In this document: piece after piece, positions 1 through 6,187 of the stretch
Layout of the letters: each line of letters begins with the position of its first letter
Position numbering within the stretch: the stretch's first letter is position 1
NCBI GenBank assembly: GCA_021785155.1
Contig: JAJYGE010000378.1
Coordinates: 1 to 6,409, forward strand
Length of the DNA stretch: 6,409 nucleotides
Direction of reading: 5' to 3'
From: Planctomycetota bacterium
Lineage (GTDB): Bacteria > Planctomycetota > Phycisphaerae > WQYP01
Notes under the pieces: generated by a model
What the model saw: only the letters and a program-made list of their open reading frames with translations
Databases searched by the model: none
What the model was told of the DNA's origin: nothing
Position numbers and translations under genes: made by a program

Positions 1-679
1 CCACCAGCGTTTTTCTGTCCGCGTCAAGTCCCAGCTTTTCAGCGGCGAGATACCGGTGCATCCGTGTGAGTGTCGAGCGCACGGGACAACCCACAACTTG
101 TATGCGGTCGGCATACTTGGCGGCGACATCATCCATAGACCATTGAGTAAAAATAACGTCAGACCGCCCCATCAGAAACCGATTCGCCCGCCCGGCGACT
201 GCATCAGGATTCAGCAGCCCCACCGGAATATTTCGTTTCGCCGCCTCATAAGACACCGCACCGGCTGCGTAACCGCCTAACGCCAGCACCGCCGCAACGT
301 GATTCTCCGAAAAAAATGACTGCCAATAACGGCACGTCTGATGCCAGGCCAAATAAAACGCCGGCCATTTTATCGGATTTGTGCTAAACGGCTTAATACT
401 TTGTTGAATATAAGCTGAGCCAGCGGCGCTTAGAAGCCGCTGATCGATTTGTCGCGGCGTAGCGGCCCAGATGATATTCAATTTTTGTCCGGTGGGTGCC
501 AGCAGGCGTTGTAATTGATCCGTAACGGCCAATCCCGGATAAATATGTCCACCCGTTCCCCCTCCGGCCATGACTACATAGATCGATTGGTTTCGCGGCG
601 CGGCTTTCAACGTCGGTGCAACGGATGTTTGATCCGATGCGGGCAGTTCCGCATTCGCAGGCGTATGCAACAAGATCAT
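1..679 (-). CDS. murG: MurG, UDP-GlcNAc:lipid I GlcNAc transferase (3' part missing at window edge)
   Basis: MurG transfers GlcNAc from UDP-GlcNAc to lipid I on the inner face of the cytoplasmic membrane, making lipid II. About 226 residues of the N-terminal half are present; the gene runs off the left edge. The glycine-rich loop GGGTGGHIYPGLAV (residues 39-52) is the family hallmark. LGGYAAG (134-140), NPDAVAGRANR (157-167, the place of the family's HEQN-x-x-x-G-x-xN segment) and VVGCPVRSTL (195-204) follow in the expected order. The ATG at 679 overlaps the ftsW stop as ATGA, which indicates translational coupling; no strong separate ribosome binding site is visible. This start gives roughly 30 polar residues before the first beta strand, longer than in E. 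coli MurG. The next in-frame ATG (residue 37) would remove that strand, so it is unlikely. The family call is very secure; the exact start is less so. Confidence 0.95.
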   Translation of the reverse strand, partial: MILLHTPANAELPASDQTSVAPTLKAAPRNQSIYVVMAGGGTGGHIYPGLAVTDQLQRLLAPTGQKLNIIWAATPRQIDQRLLSAAGSAYIQQSIKPFSTNPIKWPAFYLAWHQTCRYWQSFFSENHVAAVLALGGYAAGAVSYEAAKRNIPVGLLNPDAVAGRANRFLMGRSDVIFTQWSMDDVAAKYADRIQVVGCPVRSTLTRMHRYLAAEKLGLDADRKTLV

Positions 680-2025
680 GGCGCACCGGTCCCGGCTGGT
701 TTCTCCGCCAAGGTAAGTCCCAACGTTGAAACGCGAGGGGGGCTTTCGCTGCCACCGTTACGATCTGCCCCTTCCAGACGATTAACCCGCTCTACGCTCA
801 TCACCAGCCCAATGGCCCCAGCGGTGAGAATCCAGCCCGTTCCACCTGATGAAATCAATGGTAATGCAATACCCTTGGTGGGCACGGTTACTGTCACCAC
901 CGCTATGTTCATAGCCGCCTGCAACCCGATCATGGCGGTACAGCCAAACGCAATGAGTTTGCCAAATAAATCCCGCGATCGCCGTGCCACCTGCCAGCCG
1001 GAAAAAAGCAGCGTCAGATACAATAAAATGACCATCATGCAGCCGAAAAAGCCAAGTTCTTCGGCGATCAGGCTGAAAATAAAATCGGTATTGTCTTCCG
1101 GCAAATAGCCCATTTTCTGTATGCCATCGCCTAAGCCGCGACCCCAAAATCCGCCACTGGCAAAAGATAAGAGAGACTGAATCGGATTATACCCGGCTCC
1201 CTTGGGATCCATGTGTGGATGCATGAAAATCAGCAGGCGTTCTCGGCGATAGGGGACGTGCCATACCGCAAAATAAAGCACGACCAGCGCGGGAGGCAGA
1301 AGCATGGCAATATGCCACCAGCGGCAGCCGGCCATTAACATCAGCAGAACGGAGATTCCCGCAACCAGAGCGGCGGTACCAAAATCCTCTTTTAATATCA
1401 GAGCACTCGTTGCGCCTACAACCACCATCAGCGGCGCAAAACCTTTCCAGAAGCTGCGTATCTGCTCACCGCGATGTACCGCATAGACACTGATAAACAG
1501 CACCAGCGACCATTTGGCCAATTCCGATGGTTCAAAGCTCAGCGCATGGGACCCGATGCGCAACATCAGCCAACGTTTGGCACCGTTTATATCCGTTCCC
1601 AGCCGTGTCAGCACCAGGGCCAGACATATCACACTGGCCACCACGAGCACACTGGGAACGGATCGGGCCAAGCTGCGACCAATGAGCCGACGGTAGTCCA
1701 GACGCCATAAAAATACCAGCAAAACCATTGCCAGTAAGGCGTGAATGGCCTCAACATTCATTACCAGCCGCGCAAAGAAGTCATGGACCATGTGGCCAAT
1801 TCGGGCATCCGCACTTTGTGTCATCAGCAGGCCTACGCCCAATAGAGCCATGGCCGCCGCCAGCATGAGTTGATCATAAGTCAAGGTCACCGGGCTTAGT
1901 TGCACCGAAAATCGCCGAGAGGGTTGCGCAGCCGAGATTTCCGGATGCGACTCAGCGGAATTAGCGCGGCCCTTCGCCCAAGCGACACGGGTCGGCCAAT
2001 TGATGGGATTACGAAGGCCAGCCAC
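676..2025 (-). CDS. ftsW: FtsW, SEDS-family peptidoglycan polymerase of the divisome
   Basis: FtsW is a polytopic SEDS glycosyltransferase that polymerises lipid II at the division septum with its cognate class B PBP. The 449-aa product has a polar cytoplasmic N-terminus of about 48 residues, then about ten hydrophobic segments, the first near 51-70. Family landmarks are GAKRW (148-152), EPSELAKW (165-172), KEDFGTA (212-218), YLPEDNTDFIFSLIAEELG (307-325) with the presumed catalytic Asp314, and PLISSGGTG (389-397). A polar C-tail follows from about 420. The start is GTG, supported by GGGAGG six bases upstream. FtsW rather than RodA is favoured by the immediate coupling to murG, as in dcw clusters; motifs alone would leave RodA possible. 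The stop TGA is shared with the murG start. Upstream lies an unusually long gene-free leader, so the pair probably has its own promoter. Confidence 0.95.
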   Translation of the reverse strand: MAGLRNPINWPTRVAWAKGRANSAESHPEISAAQPSRRFSVQLSPVTLTYDQLMLAAAMALLGVGLLMTQSADARIGHMVHDFFARLVMNVEAIHALLAMVLLVFLWRLDYRRLIGRSLARSVPSVLVVASVICLALVLTRLGTDINGAKRWLMLRIGSHALSFEPSELAKWSLVLFISVYAVHRGEQIRSFWKGFAPLMVVVGATSALILKEDFGTAALVAGISVLLMLMAGCRWWHIAMLLPPALVVLYFAVWHVPYRRERLLIFMHPHMDPKGAGYNPIQSLLSFASGGFWGRGLGDGIQKMGYLPEDNTDFIFSLIAEELGFFGCMMVILLYLTLLFSGWQVARRSRDLFGKLIAFGCTAMIGLQAAMNIAVVTVTVPTKGIALPLISSGGTGWILTAGAIGLVMSVERVNRLEGADRNGGSESPPRVSTLGLTLAEKPAGTGAP

Positions 2026-2029
2026 TACA

Positions 2030-2035
2030 ACCCTC
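2030..2035 (-). promoter_or_regulatory. Ribosome binding site that sets the ftsW GTG start
   Basis: The minus strand reads GCAGGGAGGGTTGTA and then GTG. The purine-rich GGAGGG core lies 4-6 bases from the GTG at 2025, the expected spacing. No ATG nearby has comparable support, so the non-ATG start is preferred. Confidence 0.7.
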
Positions 2036-2092
2036 CCTGCTGATTAAAACACCCGCCACTGCGTTGCAAACATTTTCAATTTCAGGCTTATT

Positions 2093-2118
2093 CCCGTGCG
2101 ATGCGCAAGCGGCACGGG
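2093..2118 (-). repeat. GC-rich hairpin in the ftsW leader (CCCGTGC / GCACGGG)
   Basis: A perfect 7-bp inverted repeat (2093-2099 and 2112-2118) with a 12-nt loop ends 67 nt upstream of the ftsW GTG. In RNA from the minus strand it forms CCCGUGC-loop-GCACGGG. It is followed by AATAAGCC, not a T-run, so it does not look like an intrinsic terminator. A second copy of the left arm lies at 2165-2171 and could compete for the same partner. Confidence 0.4.
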
Positions 2119-2349
2119 TTGAAATGACGGATTGGAGCAAACCAGTTACGACGATACTGCCACCGCACGGGCCAGCAACACTGTTGGCTTTCGCAGTTGA
2201 ATCGGATAAATGATGTTCTCGTAACACTTTCACGCCGCAGCCAATTCCATGCCGCCTTTTCAGGAACATCCTTGTTTCCCGCCACCTGGAACGCCCAGCA
2301 CGCGGGAGTCAGCCCGAACCGGTCTGTCAAAGACCGATAAGCGCCAACT

Positions 2350-2355
2350 AGTATA
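2350..2355 (-). promoter_or_regulatory. Candidate -10 box for ftsW-murG (TATACT)
   Basis: The minus strand reads TTTATACTAG here, five of six bases of the sigma-70 -10 consensus, directly downstream of an AT-rich tract that could act as an UP-like region. No good -35 box lies at 15-18 bp. A transcript starting near 2343 would have a leader of about 318 nt before the ftsW GTG. The same hexamer occurs ahead of the kinase gene. This is an inference from sequence only. Confidence 0.3.
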
Positions 2356-2458
2356 AACATATTTTCGTTGATTGCCGCATGTTAGGATCAGTTTTTCTTC
2401 TATTTTTCTCGTAATCGCCTCTTAGTCGCTGATTTTCGTAAAAGCATTTCTTAACTTT

Positions 2459-3277
2459 TTACTTGTATCGCGACAAGAACCGTCTCCTGGCATGAATAAT
2501 TGGCTGCGCCACGGTGCGGTGCAGCCGGATGTACCAACTACGATTGTCGGCCTGTTGAAAATCCTCAGGCGTGCAAATATGGGCGGCCAACCGCGTTTTA
2601 TGCTTGTAAAAATGGTACCAATCTTCTTTTTGTAAACGGTGCAGAATCCAACGTGACAAAAGATTGTCCTTTTCCCCATGGCGACAGAAAAAAGAAATCT
2701 GAAAATCGATCAGATATGGTTTACCGTCTGAACCATAGAGAATATTTTCCCGCTTGTTGGTGTCCACATACGCTATACTCCGGGCATGAATAGCCTTCAG
2801 AAGGGCCTCCAGGCGATTGAAAAATTCCACTCCGGGTGCGAACTCCGGTTTAAGATCATCGCCGGGAATGAATTCATGAATATATCCAGTTGTTCCGATT
2901 TCACCCATGAATGCCGGCACGCCCTCAAGACCATCAAGCGCCTTGAACACGGCAATTTCATGCCGGGCGACAATCGCGCCAAGCCATTGCATCGGAATAC
3001 CAAATAAAGGAAACGTTCGTTGCAATTTGACCACCGCTTGCTTGGGGACGGCTCTGTTGCAGTTCGTATCATCAGGCACATCAAAGGATGTTGCAATCTG
3101 TTGATACAACCCCGTGGCAGCAAAAAAATCATGCTTAAAGAGCTTCACAAATTCAAATGTGCGCCCCATCGCCCGCACACGCTGCGGCAAGTGACCATAT
3201 CCCAATGCAAAAAATGATGCTGGCTCCCGCCGCACCGCTGCCGATTCTGCCGATGTCATTGCACCATTGTCTTTCAT
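2459..3277 (-). CDS. Kinase-fold protein of the lipopolysaccharide (WaaP/Kdo) kinase-like group
   Basis: This 272-aa protein has the order of elements of a eukaryotic-like/Kdo kinase fold. They are a candidate ATP-binding lysine in AVVKLQR (Lys84), a helix-C glutamate in RHEIAVF (Glu107), a hinge at YIHEFIPG (132-139), and a catalytic segment from HARSIAYVDTNKRENIL (164-180) with Asp172 and Asn178. A metal-binding Asp191 follows in LIDFQ, where DFQ replaces DFG, as often seen in WaaP/Kdo-type kinases. The usual His before the catalytic Asp is Val (YVD). There is no signal peptide or membrane segment, so it is probably cytosolic or peripheral. The substrate is unknown: a lipid-linked sugar, another envelope glycan or a protein are all possible. 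Its place beside ftsW-murG hints at an envelope role, but it is separated from them by 433 bp. The ATG at 3277 lacks a Shine-Dalgarno; an ATG at 3259 is an alternative start. Confidence 0.75.
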   Translation of the reverse strand: MKDNGAMTSAESAAVRREPASFFALGYGHLPQRVRAMGRTFEFVKLFKHDFFAATGLYQQIATSFDVPDDTNCNRAVPKQAVVKLQRTFPLFGIPMQWLGAIVARHEIAVFKALDGLEGVPAFMGEIGTTGYIHEFIPGDDLKPEFAPGVEFFNRLEALLKAIHARSIAYVDTNKRENILYGSDGKPYLIDFQISFFCRHGEKDNLLSRWILHRLQKEDWYHFYKHKTRLAAHICTPEDFQQADNRSWYIRLHRTVAQPIIHARRRFLSRYK

Positions 3278-3285
3278 CGGGCAGA

Positions 3286-3313
3286 AGTATATCGCAAAAT
3301 CGCGTTTTGTTTA
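3286..3313 (-). promoter_or_regulatory. Candidate promoter of the kinase gene, possibly giving a leaderless mRNA
   Basis: The minus strand carries TAAACA (3308-3313, four of six with TTGACA), a 16-bp spacer and TATACT (3286-3291, five of six with TATAAT). Only 8 nt separate the -10 box from the ATG at 3277, so initiation at the usual distance would fall on or next to the A of the start codon. This agrees with the absence of a Shine-Dalgarno there. Confidence 0.4.
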
Positions 3314-3352
3314 GGTGGTTTCATTTGGAATCAGCCATGCCGCCTAAGTCGT

Positions 3353-3400
3353 ATCAACGGCTGACGCTTTAACGAGCGTTGAGAAATCAACGGCTAAGCG
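3353..3400 (-). repeat. Nested direct and inverted repeats between transporter and kinase genes
   Basis: The 10-mer ATCAACGGCT occurs at 3353-3362 and again at 3386-3395 (plus-strand reading). Between them, AGCGTTGA (3375-3382) is complementary to either copy apart from one bulged base. With the second copy it forms a tight hairpin with a four-base loop (GAAA on plus, TTTC on minus). ACGCT/AGCGT (3364-3368 with 3375-3379) gives a third alternative stem. No T-run follows on the minus strand, so an ordinary intrinsic terminator for the transporter gene is not supported. A Rho-type end, an RNA-processing structure or a binding site remain possible. Confidence 0.45.
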
Positions 3401-3434
3401 CTGTATCTAAGGCCTTGGTACCCCCGCCGCCGCA

Positions 3435-4946
3435 TTAATTCTGCAGCATCTTATTCTCATGCCGATGATGCCAGTAGGCTTCAATCTGCTCCAGAGTCTT
3501 GCCTTTGGTTTCCGGTAACACCAGCAATACAAACAGGAAGCTGATCAACGAGCAACCGGAATAAATGAAGTAGGTAACAGTCAGACCGACACTGGCTTTG
3601 AGCATCGGAAAGCTTTGCGCCACGACATAAATAGCTATCCACAATGTCAGGATTCCCACCGATGCGGCGCGTCCGCGTATGCGTGCCGGGAATATCTCTG
3701 AAATGATAATCCACGGCATCGGTCCCATTGCCATGGCGAATGCCGCAATAAATGTCAAAATACTGGTAATGAGAATCAGCACCTGCCCATGGCTGAAGTG
3801 AGCAGCCATGGAATGCACTGCGTGGCCATGCACCATCTTTGTGACCGGTACGCGATTGGCAAACGCGAAAATCATTCCCACCGCCGCCAACGCTACAACC
3901 TGAATTGCCGTTCCAATGGCCAGAAGTATTTTTCGCCCGGCCTTATCCACAAAGCCCACGGCAATGAACGTAAAGGCGAGATTCACCATTCCCACCAGAG
4001 CCGTGGAGCCAAAAGCATTGGCGGTTTTCATTCCGGCGGCCTCAAATACGCGCGGCGCGTAATAAATAATGGAATTAATCCCGCTGAATTGTGAAAAAAT
4101 CGCCAAGAACAAGGCTATAATTAAGGGCAATCGAAATCGGGGCGTAAATAATTCAGAAAATTTTCCCTCTTCCTGTGCGGCCATTTCTTTTACAGCCTTA
4201 ATTTCCCGGTCTGCGCCGGCTGACCCCACAAAGCGGGTTAAAATATTTCGCCCGCGCTGTTCCTGATTATTAATCACCAGCCAGCGCGGACTTTCCGGAA
4301 CCGCCAGAATCATCAGCAGAAATATCATTGCCGGTAACGTTTCCGAACCGAGCATCCAGCGCCAGCCCATGGTCTGATTCCAGTTCATACCCGCGACGTG
4401 ATGCGCGGCATTAATATGGTTGCCAGCGTTGAGAATGAAATAATTAACCCAGTATACTACGGCGATACCGATGACAATACCGAGCTGGAACAATGATCCC
4501 AACCGCCCCCGGTGACGCTCGGGCGATATTTCCGCAATATAAACCGGAGCGATCATGGAAGAGGCACCAATAGCCACGCCACCAATGATGCGCGCCAGTA
4601 CCAGCTCGAATAACGATTGTGGGATGGCCGAAAGTATCCCGGATACCGCAAAGAGCACCGCGCAGATTATCAGCAACTTCTTGCGGCCAAACCGATCCGC
4701 CAGAGTCCCGGCGAACATAGCACCGGGAACCGCCCCCAATTCCAAACACGCGATTGCGAAGCCCAGTTGCGTGTTGCTTAAATGAAAATAGGTTTGCAAG
4801 TAACCCTGAATACCGGAGGCCACGCCCGTGTCATACCCAAACAGCAACCCCGCCAGCGCCGCGGCCGCCACGGCGTATACAATTGGCCCCATACCGGGAA
4901 TTTGACCGCTTTCGGGAGCATCTTCAAAACTGGATATTCCACTCAC
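3435..4946 (-). CDS. Sugar porter family MFS transporter (XylE/GLUT type sugar:H+ symporter)
   Basis: This inner-membrane protein of 503 aa (from the GTG) has about 12 membrane segments and probably imports a monosaccharide with protons. Signatures in order are GYDTGVASG (37-45) in segment 1, ADRFGRKK (83-90), PESPRWL (217-223) ending the first half, FSQFSGINSIIYYAP (284-298), VDKAGRK (333-339), GPMPWIIISEIFP (408-420) and PETKGKTLEQIE (478-489). Length and motifs match XylE closely. Compared from memory with the XylE xylose site, Gln154, Gln286, Asn291 and Trp412 look retained, while Ser285 and Leu435 replace glutamines, so the sugar may differ. The periplasmic loops after segments 5 and 9 are His-rich. 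The GTG at 4946 is chosen because GGCGGAG lies 7 nt upstream; an in-frame TTG at 4982 lacks such a site. It lies 63 bp downstream of the GH130 gene in a likely operon. Confidence 0.93.
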   Translation of the reverse strand: MSGISSFEDAPESGQIPGMGPIVYAVAAAALAGLLFGYDTGVASGIQGYLQTYFHLSNTQLGFAIACLELGAVPGAMFAGTLADRFGRKKLLIICAVLFAVSGILSAIPQSLFELVLARIIGGVAIGASSMIAPVYIAEISPERHRGRLGSLFQLGIVIGIAVVYWVNYFILNAGNHINAAHHVAGMNWNQTMGWRWMLGSETLPAMIFLLMILAVPESPRWLVINNQEQRGRNILTRFVGSAGADREIKAVKEMAAQEEGKFSELFTPRFRLPLIIALFLAIFSQFSGINSIIYYAPRVFEAAGMKTANAFGSTALVGMVNLAFTFIAVGFVDKAGRKILLAIGTAIQVVALAAVGMIFAFANRVPVTKMVHGHAVHSMAAHFSHGQVLILITSILTFIAAFAMAMGPMPWIIISEIFPARIRGRAASVGILTLWIAIYVVAQSFPMLKASVGLTVTYFIYSGCSLISFLFVLLVLPETKGKTLEQIEAYWHHRHENKMLQN

Positions 4947-4953
4947 AATTATT

Positions 4954-4960
4954 CTCCGCC
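4954..4960 (-). promoter_or_regulatory. Ribosome binding site of the sugar porter gene
   Basis: The minus strand reads GGCGGAG, 7 nt of AT-rich spacer, then GTG (4946). This decides the GTG start over the in-frame TTG upstream. The 5' half of the site is part of a repeated word (CTTGGCG, 4957-4963) that can pair with the end of the upstream gene. Confidence 0.65.
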
Positions 4961-4986
4961 AAGAGATTGCCTGATATAACAAATAA

Positions 4987-5019
4987 CGCCAAGGTAACAG
5001 TTTATATTTCTACTTGGCG
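4987..5019 (-). repeat. Hairpin at the end of the GH130 gene, with a second competing copy of one arm
   Basis: The minus strand has CGCCAAGTA (5019-5011), partly inside the last codons and stop of the GH130 gene. It faces TAcCTTGGCG (4996-4987), giving a 9-bp stem with one bulged base and a 14-nt loop. The stem is followed by TTATTTGTTAT, a U-rich but interrupted tail, so weak terminator or attenuator behaviour is conceivable. The arm CTTGGCG recurs 30 bp downstream at 4963-4957, reaching into the transporter's ribosome binding site. Confidence 0.5.
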
Positions 5020-6137
5020 ACCGCCATACCCACTACAGTATCCGCACCTCCGTAAAAAAGAAACCATTTATCCTTAAACCAAGCCAACCCCTCAATAAAG
5101 GTTGTGCCAGCCTTGTATTGCCCGGTTTTTTCCCACGGCTCATGTGGCCAGAAGAAAGGTTGTGTGGGCCGATGCAGAAGTTCCGCCGGATTATCGCCGG
5201 AAAAAAGTGCTTGGCCCGCGGAATATTGGTAGGCCGGGATGTGCGGTCCATTTTTTATCAGGCCATCACTCATGCCATTATAAAACAGGACGATACCATT
5301 TTCGGTCAGTAAGGCCGGTGGCCCCGGCTCGGTCAGCCATGAATCAAAATACCCCGGCTTATTTTTCGGCAGCACCAATCGCGGCGTGCCACGGCCATCC
5401 AAAACCGGCGACCAGTTTAATAAATCTTCCGAGTGTGCCAACAGAATTTGCCTATCCGTATGCCAGTACATCCAATAGCGGCCATGGATTTTGGCGGCAA
5501 CTATTTGGTTTCCGACTTTTCGCGTGACAATGGATCCGGATTTGGACCACACATTTGCGAAGCGGCCCTGTTTTGCTTCGCGAAACACCGGCCCGTGATG
5601 TGTCCAATGAGTTAAATTTCTGGAAGTAGCAACTCCCAGTCGCGCCACTTTGTGGTTCCACATGGTAAAGGTAAGCACAAATGAGCCATCTTCGGATTGG
5701 ACGACTCGCGGATCTTCACAGCCCCCCGGCCATTCATATTTCTCCCATTTTCCCGGCGCGGGATACACCATCGGGTGCGGCAGTTCCGTGAAGTCAACGC
5801 CATTGGAACTTTCCGCGAGGCCCACGCGGCTGGTGTAACCGCCAATATCGTTGCCGTGCTTTCCTTCCGCTCGGAACAGCACATACAGCTTGTTTTTCCA
5901 CGCTATCGCCGCCGGGTTAAACGTATGGGCAAATTCCCAGTGCGAAACACGATGCGTATTGGGATCGGCAAACACCGCACGGGGATTGGGTTTGATAATG
6001 GGGCGGCCATTGGCTGGGCGAACAAAAGGCCCGATCTGCCATGGTGCCGGCACCATCACCGCGAAAGCCGACTTGCTTTTTATCGTTGTTCCCGCAGCCG
6101 CAGCGCCAAACAATGTGACAAATTCTCTTCGATTCAT
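5010..6137 (-). CDS. Tat-exported GH130-family glycosidase/phosphorylase
   Basis: GH130 enzymes cleave beta-mannosides by phosphorolysis or, in some subgroups, hydrolysis, using a five-bladed beta-propeller. The 375-aa product starts with a Tat signal: MNRREFVTLFGAAAAG, twin Arg3-Arg4, then a cleavage-like AFA (24-26). The propeller follows with HTFNPAAIAW (71-80), YVLFRAEG (85-92), GGCEDPRV (138-145) and WSKSGSI (197-203). EPGPPALLTENGIVLFYNG (270-288), TTFIEGLAWF (345-354) and YGGADTVVGMA (362-372) complete it. The Asp in CEDPR (Asp142) is the likely general acid. GRYWMYW (219-225) replaces the histidine-bearing GxYxMLHR-like segment I associate with phosphorylases, so hydrolysis is plausible but not shown. 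Export to the periplasm also fits hydrolysis. Length is typical for the family plus the signal. A GAGG-type site precedes the ATG. It sits between a short secreted protein gene and a sugar importer, suggesting a glycan-use operon. The exact substrate is unknown. Confidence 0.88.
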   Translation of the reverse strand: MNRREFVTLFGAAAAGTTIKSKSAFAVMVPAPWQIGPFVRPANGRPIIKPNPRAVFADPNTHRVSHWEFAHTFNPAAIAWKNKLYVLFRAEGKHGNDIGGYTSRVGLAESSNGVDFTELPHPMVYPAPGKWEKYEWPGGCEDPRVVQSEDGSFVLTFTMWNHKVARLGVATSRNLTHWTHHGPVFREAKQGRFANVWSKSGSIVTRKVGNQIVAAKIHGRYWMYWHTDRQILLAHSEDLLNWSPVLDGRGTPRLVLPKNKPGYFDSWLTEPGPPALLTENGIVLFYNGMSDGLIKNGPHIPAYQYSAGQALFSGDNPAELLHRPTQPFFWPHEPWEKTGQYKAGTTFIEGLAWFKDKWFLFYGGADTVVGMAVAK

Positions 6138-6187
6138 AACGCTTTTTCCTCAAACAACCGATAGGACTGAAAACGGTCAAATCCTGA

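Larger units (their letters stand above)
2026..2458 (-). other. 433-bp stretch without a convincing gene; probable leader/promoter region of ftsW-murG
   Basis: No gene with a recognisable product is seen between the kinase stop and the ftsW GTG. Two minus-strand open frames exist (2088-2360, rich in Trp, Cys and Arg; and 2009-2269), but neither has a ribosome binding site or a family resemblance. The right part (about 2340-2460) is AT-rich, with A-tracts on the minus strand, and ends in a -10-like TATACT. The left part holds a 7-bp GC-rich inverted repeat. Together these fit a promoter with a long structured 5' leader, but a small unrecognised gene or gene remnant cannot be excluded. Confidence 0.5.

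Noticed and set aside
515..1108. 197-codon plus-strand open frame
   Set aside because: Lies entirely opposite ftsW and murG coding sequence; its composition is a shadow of those genes.
2009..2269. Minus-strand 86-codon open frame overlapping the ftsW start
   Set aside because: No family resemblance, overlaps both the other open frame and the supported ftsW start, and runs past the ftsW GTG in a different frame.
2314..2335. tRNA-like GGTTCGGGCTGACTCC segment on the minus strand
   Set aside because: Resembles a T-arm only superficially; no matching acceptor stem, anticodon arm or D-arm could be found around it.
2088..2360. Minus-strand 90-codon open frame in the ftsW leader
   Set aside because: Very rich in Trp, Cys and Arg, no ribosome binding site before the ATG (which abuts the -10-like box), and no recognisable family. 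A small gene or a fragment is not excluded.
2438..2462. Inverted repeat GTAAAAG / CTTTTAC around the kinase stop as a terminator
   Set aside because: Almost entirely A-T pairs with a bulge, and no T-run follows on the minus strand; too weak for an intrinsic terminator.
4947..4982. TTG at 4982 as the transporter start
   Set aside because: It would add 12 residues without a ribosome binding site, while the GTG at 4946 has GGCGGAG at ideal spacing.
5697..6164. 155-codon plus-strand open frame
   Set aside because: Antisense to the GH130 gene, Arg/His-rich, no motif and no convincing start signal.
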